Of a DNA stretch of 64,000 nt, positions 1 to 10,393 are shown in pieces. Both the position numbers and the translations under genes were made by a program. The number at the start of each line of letters is the position of its first letter. Within the stretch, counting starts at the first letter, position 1. The stretch spans positions 7,618,989 to 7,682,988 of the forward strand of contig CAJINV010000005.1 in assembly GCA_905178155.1 (NCBI GenBank), in the 5' to 3' direction. The notes under the pieces are model-generated. The model was not told the origin of the DNA, did not search any database, and was given only the letters and a program-made list of their open reading frames with translations. Origin of the DNA: Amoebophrya sp. A120 (lineage: Eukaryota; Sar; Dinophyceae; Syndiniales; Amoebophryaceae).

Positions 1-2
1 TG

Positions 3-752
3 CATGGTGGAGCGGCTGCGGTGTCAGGACCAACAGCGGCTGGAACTGTTACTGCCTCCTCATCTCTGAGCAATCGAGGGGGAGTTGGTGGCGGTGCTGA
101 AGGGGACGAGGACGCAGTTGTGGGTGATCAACAAGCGCTGGACGAACAGGCACAACAAATGATGAAAGCAGGGGAGCTACAACAAGCTCAAGATGACGAA
201 AAAGCTTCTCCACAAACCCGCACGTCCGGGCGCGCTTCTTTGAAGCAGCGGGATCCTGTGACTTTGCAGGATTCTCTCACGCACACGCCAACCACTGTAC
301 CAGCTGGTGAGCAAGGAAGTAATCTTCTTACGGGTGCAGGTCCTCCTGGCAACACGACTGATGGCGCAACAGCTGGTCCCGAGTCTAGCAACACAAATAG
401 TGCCAACGGGGCACAACAACCGGCAAAAGCAAATGCCGACGAAGAATCGGAGAACCAGCCGCACGACATGAACCTAGCGGAAACTTCTTCCGCCGGGACC
501 GCCGCAAAACCACTTCCGCCCCCAAGGACGACTACGACTTTGGATGAGGACATCGTGGACGAAAATTTATTGGACACCACGAAAAGCAACGTCGGCATTG
601 AAGACCAGGATGGTATTGAGTCTGAGCTAGGTGAGAAGACGTTTCACTTAGACGAAGGTATCGCCGGGTCGAAGCAGACGAATGTCGAAGAGGTGAAGGA
701 GCCCGAAGACCCCGCACTGCACGATAACCACTTGTTGAATGGGGGGAGGTAG
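3..752 (+). CDS. 3' part of a low-complexity acidic protein gene (runs off the left edge)
   Basis: The frame is open to the left edge and stops at 750-752, so this is the C-terminal part of a longer gene; the apparent GTG start at 21 is probably internal. The roughly 250 visible residues are rich in Gly, Ala, Thr, Gln, Asp and Glu with no recognisable domain, signal or membrane segment. The tail contains VEEVKEPEDPALH, and a diverged copy of this tail recurs at 5980-6110 (VEEVKEEEPEEPALH), which supports it as real coding sequence. No introner interrupts the visible part. Function unknown. Confidence 0.45.
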   Translation, partial: HGGAAAVSGPTAAGTVTASSSLSNRGGVGGGAEGDEDAVVGDQQALDEQAQQMMKAGELQQAQDDEKASPQTRTSGRASLKQRDPVTLQDSLTHTPTTVPAGEQGSNLLTGAGPPGNTTDGATAGPESSNTNSANGAQQPAKANADEESENQPHDMNLAETSSAGTAAKPLPPPRTTTTLDEDIVDENLLDTTKSNVGIEDQDGIESELGEKTFHLDEGIAGSKQTNVEEVKEPEDPALHDNHLLNGGR

Positions 753-2221
753 AGACAACATTCATCTGCTGGGTGTACTAGGATATTAGTTGCTGTCGTG
801 AAGTAGATACATAGGTTCTACTTGCAAAGAAGTCGCTCACGGCTGCCAGTATACAAGAACCGCTAGAGTAAACTACAGATGACTACATCTACTACATCTT
901 CTCACGCTAGAAACGAATTTCGGTTTCTGTCACATTCTTGTCATCAACAGGTGAGGAACAAAATATGTAAGCTGCACGCTCACACGAAAAGTCATTTTTT
1001 CTTTTAGTTTTAGAAGTATACTGCTATTGTTTTTGTTATCATTTGAAACTGAAAGTGAAAGCAAATCCAAATGCTCTATCTTCAACAAACAAACTGCGTA
1101 CAACTGGTTAAGTGCTCTCCGAGCTTTTAGTTTTTTCCAAATACAGGTCCTGAACATGGCCAGTCGCAGTCCTTTGTGCCAGCATGAAAATCATGCGAGT
1201 CCGTAATTTCCGACACGAATAAAAACCGTGGCTATTCTGGTTCGTAGCTGCTGACTATCTTTTTTCATCAGTTTCGATTCTTCAATTTGATTTTGAAACC
1301 CGACCCGGCGCGGAAGCTCTTCCATTTTTACTTCACATCGCAGAGTCGAAATCGTCATGTGTTGCGCTTGCATTGTCTCGGTCGGGAAAAAAATCTTTGT
1401 TTCCAGCATTCACCCTCCTTATGTCAGGGCGTGGGCGGGACAATTCTATTCACACACATGAGCTGTCTGTGTCTGTATCTATCTTTCGGTTGAGAACAAG
1501 ACCACCCTCGGATGAGAAAAGCCTGGCTCTACTCGGTTTTCGTGCAGCTGCGGAGTGCTTCAGTGACTACTTCTAGCCCGCCTTTTTTAAGTATTTGTAA
1601 TTGTATTTCGTGCTTTGGAGAAAAAAGTCGCTTAACATCTTTTTCCGCGAAAACATCTCGGTCTTTTTTGCAGGTTCGTCGCTGTGGCGCAGCTTCTTTG
1701 CGCGTTTTATCGGTCCTTCTATCTTGGCACGTTTCGCGTACATTGAAGCGGTCTTTGTCGGTGTCGCTACTCGTCCTTTTTGCAGCAGTCCGGAGAAGAA
1801 TTGCAGCGTCTTCGCCGACGTTAGCTCTGTTGTGGAGCTGGAGCAGAACAAGTCAAAGTTTTGTCTAGCTTGAAGAAAAGTCGGTGCCGGTTTGCAGACT
1901 GGAAATAAGTTTGACGGAATGGCGCGAGGACAACGTGTCGTTTGCTATAGTTGTGAAATTTCGGTTATAGAATTTATTAGAATTTCAATTTTTTCATATT
2001 TATTTCAATTTTTTCAGGTCCTCGTCCTCGTGGAGGTTTTAGCACCTTTCGGTAGGAGTAGTACGCTCTAGCTGCATTTGCATCGACAGAAACTGACGAG
2101 GAATCGAAGATCGCTCAAGTTTTGAAAATTCAACAAAAATCGGCTGTCTGAAAATTTGAGTTCAACACTCGCAGAAGTTGCCCCTTGTTTTATTTTGCCT
2201 TTTACCGCGCAAAGACAAATC
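753..2221. other. Intergenic region with a displaced duplicated fragment
   Basis: No convincing gene. AT-rich stretches lie at about 930-1150 and 1950-2010. The segment at about 1490-1580 (GTTGAGAACAAGACCACCC onward) resembles 6120-6200. There it directly follows the copy of the first gene's tail, whereas here the two parts are about 720 bp apart. Confidence 0.5.
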
Positions 2222-3170
2222 ATGAAAGTCCTGCTCCAGAACAAAACGGCGTTGGTCCTGGGGAGTGCCGCTTTTCTTGGCGCCCTCAAACCGACGGCGG
2301 CCGTTGACGTCGCGCAGCTTCTATGGGAGTGTGGAAGAGCTGCTTGTTTCCCTCGTTCTGATTTGTCATCGAAAGGCGCAAGAACCGCGCGTGCTTTTAT
2401 TTTTGGGGCCTTTCTGTACTTTTTTGCATGACAAGCTGCAGCAGAAATGCAAAACGAAAGTATTTGCAATGGGAAATGCAGATGCTAGTCGAGTTAAGTA
2501 TGGATCTGGTGGCTTCGGTGATGCTGATGTTCTTTCTGTTGCTGGTCGCATCCGCCTCCTGCGCATGAGGCATTTTGCACTGCACACAAGCATCGCAATC
2601 GTATTGTTGAGTGCAGTCTTCAAGCTCCGGCATGACTAAAGTTAAATCGTGCGGCGCAAAGCTGATCATGCCGAGAGAATGCAATTTATTGTAGCTGCAC
2701 GCAGTTGCAGCACTTGCACTGCGACGATTTTTCCATGCATACATAGGCAATAAACAAGGGGAGCAAGTTTTTATTGTGCGCTCTGATAGCTTCTGGGCCG
2801 CCTCGGTTTCGGTACCGGCGAGGGCACGAACACCCTGAAAACGAACAAGGCACCGCAAGAAGAAGAGCCGACCTGTAAACTTGTGCTCGACCAAGCCCAA
2901 AGTAATTCCCAAACGACCCCCGACTTTGAAAAATTTGCTGCAGCAATGAAGATCCAGAATCCGCACGTGTGCCAGGTTCTCGCGTTCTCGTTCTATTACA
3001 CGGACGCTGCGAAGGCGGAGGCAAAGAGTGGTCCGGAAAACATCAAATTCGTGCATGATCCGGCTACTGTTGCTGCTATCAATGCAGACAATCCTGATGC
3101 GCCCACCCTCATGATGAACGGAATCATCAAAACCTGCTGCACTGTATGTTGGCCCGCTCATTTCGACTAG
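2222..3170 (+). CDS. Small secreted-type protein, paralog 1 of a tandem family
   Basis: The first exon starts at ATG 2222 and encodes a classic signal peptide (MKVLLQNKTALVLG, then an alanine-rich stretch) followed by VDVAQLL. The last exon is open from about 2790 and ends at 3170. It reads GTGEGTNTLKTNKAPQEEEP, then PTCKLVLDQ, NPHVCQVLAFSF, and ends CCTVCWPAHFD. A GT-AG intron must join them; GA|GTGTGG near 2331 and CTGATAG near 2790 are candidates, but the junction is not fixed. The C-terminal half aligns along its length with the gene ending at 4298, so the pair arose by tandem duplication. Conserved cysteines suggest a secreted disulfide-bonded protein. No known family recognised. Confidence 0.5.
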
Positions 3171-3417
3171 CCTTGACACCACTCGAAGGTTTGTGGTGCG
3201 TGCATATATAGTACTTGCTTCCTGCTCGAATAAAAGAATAGATTTAAGTAATAAATTGAATCTGTCTGCCAACAGCAGACGAAAATTGCAACAGCTTGTA
3301 TATGTATGTAAGCGTCCGAGAGCCGTCCACTGGTTCCGCGCAATCCGAGCTGAAAGTAAAAAACTGCACAGACACATCAAGTGCAAGCAGTTGTTGCGCA
3401 ATTAATCACAAACGAAG

Positions 3418-4298
3418 CAGAAGCTGCTGTTGGCACTGGTACTAAGTCGAGGTCGTCTAGTCTGAGCGGGGCATATTCTAACTACGGCCCACACTCTATG
3501 GATGTGTCAGGTTTGAAATCGTCAAAGTTGAGATAGTTTGTCATGCACAAAACGGATACCGGTTAGACCTACAGTCTGTAGTCGGTGCATGGCAAATTTT
3601 CCCGGTCCTGGAAGCGAGTCTGTCATGCGGTTTAGGGTAAAAGGGCTGCCTTCTGTCATGCTAGTTAGCAGTCCAACTTTTGACCATTACCAGGACTATA
3701 ATCGGCCTCCCGTGGGTCCTCTGCAATAGAGTCACTTTTTGTATCGCATTTTCGGCACTGCAAATTATTTCAACTTTGACGATTTCAAACCTGACGCTTC
3801 CATACACTTGCTTCGCACGCAGATCAGCGTGGACAAGCAGACCACCTGCCGGAAGGCGGTCGATTATGCATTGCAAAAGTATCGTATTAGTACAAATTGC
3901 ATTACAAATTTTATCAGAAAGCCAAATGAAATTTGTAATGCTAGTTCAGGTAAAAAGGTAGGTTTGTCATGCAAGATTGCCATTTCTACGAGTGCGATAC
4001 TTCTGCACAGCATATCGATGCGGGGAAGTCAATGATGCTTGCTCAACAACCACCTCCTGCAGAACCGGTAACGGACGACTCGGTGTGCATAATGACCGCC
4101 GTTGCGACGCATTACTCCTCCGCGGAAAAGGCGAGGTACAAGACCGGTGTTGAGCAGCAGAAGTTTAGTGGTGATCCTGCCGCCGCGTTTCGCGATCCCG
4201 CCACAATTCCCGATCTCGCCACTGTGCCGGTGTTCTTCGCTAGCGCGAACAATGCGCTGCAAACATGCTGCACTGTATGGCCCGCTCGCATCGACTAG
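3418..4298 (+). CDS. Small cysteine-containing protein, paralog 2 of the tandem family
   Basis: Three exon pieces are visible: up to 3496, 3810-3864 and 4020-4298, separated by two introners. Joining them through one copy of each 5-bp duplication gives SNYGPHSLRTQISVDK, then QTTCRKAVDAGKSMMLAQQ, DDSVCIMTAVATHYSS and a terminal CCTVWPARID. This aligns with paralog 1 (PTCKLVLDQ, NPHVCQVLAFSFYYTD, CCTVCWPAHFD), including the Cys positions. The 5' end, and any signal-peptide exon, is unresolved; the given start is only where the open frame is plausible. Function unknown. Confidence 0.5.
3497..3804. mobile_element. Introner, family D
   Basis: 308 bp. Long terminal inverted repeats (TATGG, GTGTCAGG, TTGAAATCGTCAAAGTTGA) with target copies CACTC/CACTT. 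Interrupts paralog 2; removal with one copy joins PHS to LRT in frame. Confidence 0.85.
3865..4014. mobile_element. Introner, family B
   Basis: 150 bp with ends TATGCATTGCAAAAGTATCG and its near-complement. Perfect target duplication TCGAT. Removal gives AVD-AGK in paralog 2. Confidence 0.9.
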
Positions 4299-4682
4299 CC
4301 ACCTTGATTTTTATTCGACGGCTTGTGTGTCTGTGTGCATGATTGATTTGGATTGCTAGTAAGTCGCAATCTCAACCGCATTGATAATTGTCTGCAATTG
4401 CAATTTCGGCGCCACTTGTAGTGTTCAGTACTTTTCATATAGTCGATGTCATGCTCATGATCTACTTATGTAAAATCATTTATACAACAAAGATGAAGAT
4501 CTAGTTGTAGATGTACATGCGCGTGACAAGGAGCGCAAAACAAAGATGCTCGCGGTCCCGGGACCGGGACGTAAGAACGGGGATGCGGTTGCGTTTCTTA
4601 GCTGAGATGGTCTAGTCATCTGAGCGGTGCATATCGTGGCTACGGTCCAAACTTGATTGCGCCGGCCGTATGGAAGTGGGAA

Positions 4683-4745
4683 AACTCCCCCTCCCCCTCG
4701 TTTGTATATGCAAACTACCAAATCCAGTGGGTCTGGTAGTTTGCA
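4683..4745. repeat. Hairpin, possible family E introner remnant
   Basis: A CTCCCCCTCCCCCTCGTTTGTAT tract like the family E end is followed by a perfect 12-bp inverted repeat (TGCAAACTACCA at 4709-4720, complement at 4734-4745) with a 13-nt loop. Confidence 0.4.
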
Positions 4746-5105
4746 TTCTGCATCGTGTCCACCAACGTGGTTTGTAGTCCTCCGGTGGATTTAATCCACC
4801 AGCCACCACTTGGGCTCACTTGCACTTCCTTGCGTTATTCAAGCTAGAGCACGACTAGGACAACTCGCATAGGTAATTTTGGTGGAGCCTGAAAGAGTAC
4901 CACTACTACATCAGTCGGTCCGTGTGTACTAGGTCATTTCTTCGTAATACGAAGGGCCCATGATTTCTGCCATTTGTGCCGCTTGTAGTTTTGCCGTTCA
5001 TTTATACCTCTAGTACACAAATAAGGGGGCGAGGGTGTAGTGCACTATCATAGGCCGCAAACAAGCAGCAGAACCGGAAGCAGCGCCGCTCCGATTCAAT
5101 TTCTT

Positions 5106-5245
5106 GCTGCTGAGGCTGCTTGGGTCATCTTACGCAGATACCACAGAAGCGAGGGCAGCGGTCTCTTCATGCTGAGGCTGCTGAGGCTGGGCTGCTTGGG
5201 TCATCTTACGCAGATACCACAGAAGCGAGGACAGCGGTCCCTTCA
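5106..5245. repeat. Two-copy tandem repeat, period 76 bp
   Basis: GCTTGGGTCATCTTACGCAG and the following approximately 40 bp occur twice, 76 bp apart (TGGGTCATCT at 5121 and 5197), with two mismatches in the compared part. Confidence 0.8.
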
Positions 5246-5979
5246 GTGTTGTTTTTCCTGCTTGTTCTGAATTGCTTTTCCTGCTTGTCTCTCATGTGCA
5301 TGTCATGAGTATCGATCGCACAGCGAAGTTGTTTGAACCAAATTTATTGTTTTCGAGTTTTCTGTCAGTATAAGTGTTTCCTTTTTATTTTGACTTTCAT
5401 CTATCTACTCATTAAATACACGCAAAACTTTAACCTGGTAGCTCTGTTCAACATACTCGTCAATGATTATCTGTGAATTTATGATAGTTGCGGACGTCTC
5501 GAAAATCAAAATTTGCTTACCGACCAGCACTTCTAACTCTTGAAAATAACATATAATACCGATACCGTCGAACACGATTTCTTGTTGTCACTCAATCTCA
5601 AATTTCTTCTTACCGAATATATTAAAGACTACTTGTTACCCAATGCAAAAATCGGAGTAGAGCAATTCGCTTCTATGGCTGTATGCAGCACGCCCAGGAG
5701 TGACTTCTCCTGTTTGGTGGAAATATGAAACGTCAAGAATTAGACCACCTAGCACATGAAACGCGAGCTCGTGCAGCAGAGAAGCAGGTGAAAGAGCGCT
5801 CTGATATTAATTCTATCTTTTAACAACGAGCATGATCATGAAAATGAATAAATCTGTATATGGGCCGCCGGGTCGTCATTGAAGTCATCCTCACTTTCTG
5901 GCGGCAGGAATGAAGTCGCGTGTTCCTATTGTCATTTAGACTATGTCTTTTCAGGCCAGGGGTGTGGGAGATGGATGGT

Positions 5980-6200
5980 TGGAAGGAGATTGAAAGAACC
6001 GGAGGCGACAGACTAATGGGTAGTGTCGAGGAGGTGAAAGAAGAAGAACCGGAGGAACCAGCGCTGCATGTGATAGCGCCTCTTGTTGAATGGTGGGGGG
6101 CAGAGACTGGATACAGTAGAATGTTGAGAACAAGACCACCCAGAAAAGCCTCACTCTCGGTTTTCGTGCCGCGAAGTCCTTCAGTACCAGTAGCTAGCCT
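5980..6200 (+). repeat. Diverged copy of the tail of the gene ending at 752
   Basis: Encodes VEEVKEEEPEEPALH then LVEWWG, matching VEEVKEPEDPALH and LLNGG at the end of the first gene, with small indels. It continues into a match to 1490-1580 (GAGAACAAGACCACC). Probably a duplicated 3' end rather than a working gene. Confidence 0.5.
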
Positions 6201-6204
6201 TTGA

Positions 6205-6420
6205 GGCTTTCGTATTGGCGCCCGCAAACCGAAAAAAGCGGCCGGGGTCGTGGACGTCGAACAGCTTTTGTCGGACAACGATGGGCAGATGCGTGTCGCC
6301 TGGTGCGAGGACCAAAGCCGCCCGCAGTTTGGCGCAGCCCTTTCCTTCGGTTCACCGGCTGGTCGCAATGAGCGGCAACTGGATGTTTGTGTGGTTTCGT
6401 CATTATCTGGCTGCAAATAA
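6205..6420 (+). pseudogene. Possible truncated third paralog of the secreted family
   Basis: Reads GARKPKKAAGVVDVEQLL, similar to GALKPTAAVDVAQLL after the signal peptide of the gene at 2222. It ends QLDVCVVSSLSGCK then TAA, similar to the Cys-containing VCQVLAFSF / VCIMTAVAT blocks. There is no obvious start or signal peptide, and the CCTV-WPA tail is missing. The similarity is short, so this is tentative. Confidence 0.35.
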
Positions 6421-6776
6421 AGTGCCGGACTTGTGTTCGCTGACGTTCAGAACAAAGACGTGAAGACGCCGCGCATTGCAATGCGAGTTGAGGCGCTAGC
6501 ATTCGTTTTTTCTTATTTTTCGATCGGTCACTGCAATCTGGATCTGATGACAATAGCAGTGACATGTTGCTGCCTCCTAACTATGTTGTATAATACTGAT
6601 ACTCAAAACAAATGAAGCAGGAATTCCTCTTCTAGCTAAGATCGGCAACTAGAACTACGACCAAAACCAAGAGAACCTCTGCGCTGAGCGTACCAGCAGC
6701 GTCGTTATCTACTATTGACGAGCACACCATCCAACTTGAAGTTGAACTTTCTTCCGTGGTAATAGATGTGGCTATA

Positions 6777-9700
6777 ATGTCTTGGCCTCGTGGTATTCGT
6801 GTTGCTTTCCTGTTTGACTTTATTGCCGGTCCATTCCCACTCTTTGCGGCCGGGAGCGGAACACCAGGAGCTGGAGAAAGCCTAATTGCGGACGACACCA
6901 AGCGAAAGCTGGCGGCCCATGGGATCTTTGTCCCGGATGAAAAGCGAGATGCTGACCCAGGAACAAGCGGAAGCACAGGTCTTTCTGTCTCCTTCGAAAT
7001 GGAACTTCGTGAGGAGGAGCCACTACTTCTTGATGTGGTTCCCACGACCGCCGCATCAGCTGCACAACCACAATCCATTTCTTCAACAGCCGCAGTGGCT
7101 GAGGAGCCTGGCCAGGAAGAATTACTACAAAGCCGAACTGGAACTACAGTAACAGTAGAAGCTGCTGCAGCTCCTGCGAGGGACAAAGATAAAAAACTCG
7201 TCGTCGAGGTTGGTGTTAACGACGCTTCAGTGTATGACGAATTTAAAGAGCAGGAGAACGTCTTGGTAGTTGGATTTGAACCCGTTTTGGACAAATACGC
7301 GAGGGTGGTGACAAAATACTATTCGCCTGATGAAACTGGTGATGATGTTGTAGACACAACTACACAAACTCCAACAACTTCTTGCGCTGCAACTACAACA
7401 GCACTGTGCATTTCGTGGAAGGATTTGTGGTCAGTACCCGGGAAATACCTGGTTTTTCCCTTTGCGGTCGGGGATGATACGGTAACGACAGTAGAAGAAG
7501 CAGCTGAAGAAGTTGTACTGGAAGAAGGGCAAGAAGAAGTTCAAGGTGGTCCTGATCTTCATCTTCATTTTGGCTCGTCCACTCCGCATGACAAACCGCA
7601 ACATCGAAGCGAGAAGCATCTTCTCAGTATCAAGAAATACCTTCCCTTCCACATCGCGAAGCTCGACGGGTGCTCGTCTTTATCAAAAATCGACTCCAAG
7701 AAGCTCGATGGGTTACTCCCCGGCACCGTTCCCACCCAGGTTTTCGCAGATGCAGAGGAGGAGAGGAAGGAAAAATCCTCCACGGCTAGGAAGGAACAGC
7801 AGGACCTGCACAAGGCCTTCTGGACGGAGCGGTGTGGAAAGACTTTGTCAACGAGAATTGTCCCGGTCGTGAGTCTGCGGACTTTGTTGGACTCCGGGGT
7901 AATTGGAATGCTGCAAAGCAATAGGAAGAACAGCATCGACTTCTTGAAGATCGACGCGCAGGGGTATGACGTGGACGTCGTCGGGTCCATTCTCGCCAAC
8001 ACACCTCAGTTTGACATTGTAAGAGATTGATAGCAGCATTCCCTCCTGCTCCGCATTTTATGGAAGTAGGAGATGTTCGCTTCTGGACCATCTGCGGTGG
8101 AAACTGAGGAACAAAGGAGGGTGTTACATACAGAGCTAGAGGCCTTCCCTATGTATGATCTATTATTGTGGCAGGTGTACGTACAAAGTTGTCCATATGA
8201 TTACTCGCTCACCTCCGATCATGCGATTGATCTTGATCTTGAGATTCTCATCTTCTCCCTTGTTTCGCAGCTTAGAATCTGCATCGGCAGTTTCCGCCGT
8301 TTCCCCTCCAATACCGGTTCAGCGGCTGTTGAACATGACGCACTACTCGCTGGACGCCATGTATGCAAGAAAAAAACTGTATAAGTGTAAATCTGTCATG
8401 CAGAAAATGCAAAACAGTTACACTTGTCATGCTCGACATGCATGATCGGCTCGCTTCCTATGTGTTTTCCCTTCCTATCTGCGCATAACAAGTTTTTCTT
8501 GTCATGGCAGACAAACTTGTGATGTTGTTTTCCCAAAAGACTCACACTAACACAGTTTTTTTCTTGGATACCATGCTGATTGAAAACGAGGGGAGATTCA
8601 TGCACCGACTGTTGAAGCTGGACGCAACTATACAACCCCACAATGAGCTGCATTCCCGCATGACAAGTTCTGTTTCTGGATCTGGTGTAGTACCTTCACC
8701 GCAGCATCACAAACTCTTCCACTTCTCTCCGCGCTCCCAGCTCTTGCTCCAAAGAGCGATCAAATCCATTCAACTAGAAATGACGGCGGACATTTGCAAC
8801 ATCCCGTACCAGCACGCGCCGCTTTGCTCGCAGGCTTTGTTCATCATGAACTTGCTGAACTACACGACTTTGGGGGACAACTGCGGCGACTTGCTGTGTA
8901 TCGAGTGCAAATATGTCTGGCTCTGGGTCTGGAAGATTGCGAGGTTTGTCGTGCTAGTCTGGCATGACTCTGAGCTCTGTATTGCGTGACCACAAGAAAC
9001 AGCTTCTCTCGCCTGTCATGCAAAAACGCAGCTTCTCATGGTCATGCGGAATACGCAGCACAGAAGCACGAAGAAACTTGTCATGCTTGGCGGCGCATTG
9101 CAGTGCGCTTATTATTGACTTACTTGCATCACAACTTCCCAGACCCAGACATATTTGCAATGCATACTGTGGTCAAGGGAGCACTCCTTCTGCACGACCG
9201 ATTTTTTGTTTTTTCAGAAGAAATTTTCGTTCAACGAGATCGGGTTATACGCCGACGCGGTCTTTTATTCCCTGAAAATCAACCACATTCCCCATCCAAT
9301 TTGTGATGCAAAACACGCAGTAAGGCCTGTCGTGCGTGTCATGCGAAAAGTGGACGATGGTTAATTTTCAGGGAATATCTTTAAACGGAGGAGGCTGGGA
9401 CTGGGGGTAGGGGACCCGTATGAAGAGGTTGTGAAGGGGAAATTGTTGGCAGATAAAGCAAAGATGGAAAGCAAAAATAAACCAGACGGCAGTGATGCCA
9501 ATCATGTTGGCGATCATTCTGATTCACAGCATGTCGTCGAGAAGATGAACAAATCAGCCACAGTAGTAACAAGCCCAAGAAGTAGGACGCGCTTGATGAC
9601 CTGGAAAGGCCGTCTGCAAGTGCTGGATCAGTTTCCGATCCGGTTACGAGAAGCGAGAGCGGGGACCCCCGATAATGTTACTACAGGACAAACAACAGAA

Positions 9701-10393
9701 CTAACAGAAACCAAACTCGTCCTCAACGTCGAATGCGGCCTGGAGAGCGCTTTGGAGGAAGAAGAAGACTCTCCTACAACTTCTGTCGACGCAACATCAC
9801 AAGAACTACGACGACACCCCCGTACAACTACCACAACCACCGTCTCCTTCACGACAAATTGGCGACGATACCTGAAATTCCTCGCATTCCCTTGGGAACA
9901 AGAGGAGAAACACTGGAGGAAAAATTTCCTGGCGAAACACTCGGAGGACATGAGGAAAAAACTGCTAGATTCCCCGCGATTCGCCTACAACCGGCCGAGC
10001 CGGGTCAGGAACACGACTTTGGGAACGCTGGCGCTGAGTTCTTACGAAGAGGGAGAAGAAGTGGAGGACGATCACGATGGGGGTAGCAGCGAAGGTGCTG
10101 GGGGAAGAACGACATCATCTGGACGTCGAAGTACTAGAAACACGACTTCTGCCAAGAAGTTGTCTCAGCACTACGTCGTTCCGGTAGACTTCGTGAAAAT
10201 CCTCCGGGATGTTTTCGAAAACGATATTGAGAAGTTTGTAAAAGTGTTTTTCGAGGACGGAGGAAGTTCTGGCGTCGTGAAAGAGGTTGTTATTAGAGAT
10301 TGTCGAAAAGTGAGTGCGAGTCAAAGTGGCAGAATACACATTCGAGAAACAGCAGAAGTAGATGTTAGACTTAAAAGAATAGAACAAGCGTGA
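6777..10393 (+). CDS. FkbM-type SAM-dependent methyltransferase with long C-terminal extension
   Basis: Exons 6777-8018, 8323-8361, 8576-8898, 9172-9302 and 9372-10393 sum to 2757 nt (918 residues). The start is the first ATG giving MSWPRGIRVAFLFDFIAGPF, a likely signal or membrane anchor. The SAM-binding segment KKLVVEVGVNDAS lies near residues 140-152, followed by VVGFEPVLDKY, and DFLKIDAQGYDVDVV near 390-404; this order fits the FkbM/Methyltransf_21 fold. A Thr/Glu-rich insert separates the motifs. After the domain come about 500 residues without a known domain, including VFYSLKINHIPH and a Ser/Gly/Glu-rich tail. Two introns are GT-AG (8019-8322, 9303-9371) and two are introners; the second GT-AG junction is phase-matched. 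The methyl acceptor is unknown. Confidence 0.7.
8362..8570. mobile_element. Introner, family C
   Basis: 209 bp, from TATGCAAGAAAAAAACTG to CAGTTTTTTTCTTGGATA. Perfect duplication CCATG. Removal gives LDAM-LIEN in the methyltransferase gene. Confidence 0.9.
8899..9166. mobile_element. Introner, family A (subfamily A4)
   Basis: 268 bp with a TGTCTGG...CCAGACCCAGACATA inverted end. Perfect duplication CTGTG. Removal gives GDLL-WSREH. The interior closely matches the copy at 43993. Confidence 0.9.

Larger units (their letters stand above)
4299..6776. other. Intergenic region with repeats and gene fragments
   Basis: No intact gene recognised. It holds a hairpin remnant (4683-4745), a 76-bp tandem repeat (about 5106-5245), a copy of the first gene's tail (5980-6200) and a probable third, broken paralog (6205-6420). 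The rest, including AT-rich 5330-5640, shows nothing I can name. Confidence 0.5.
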
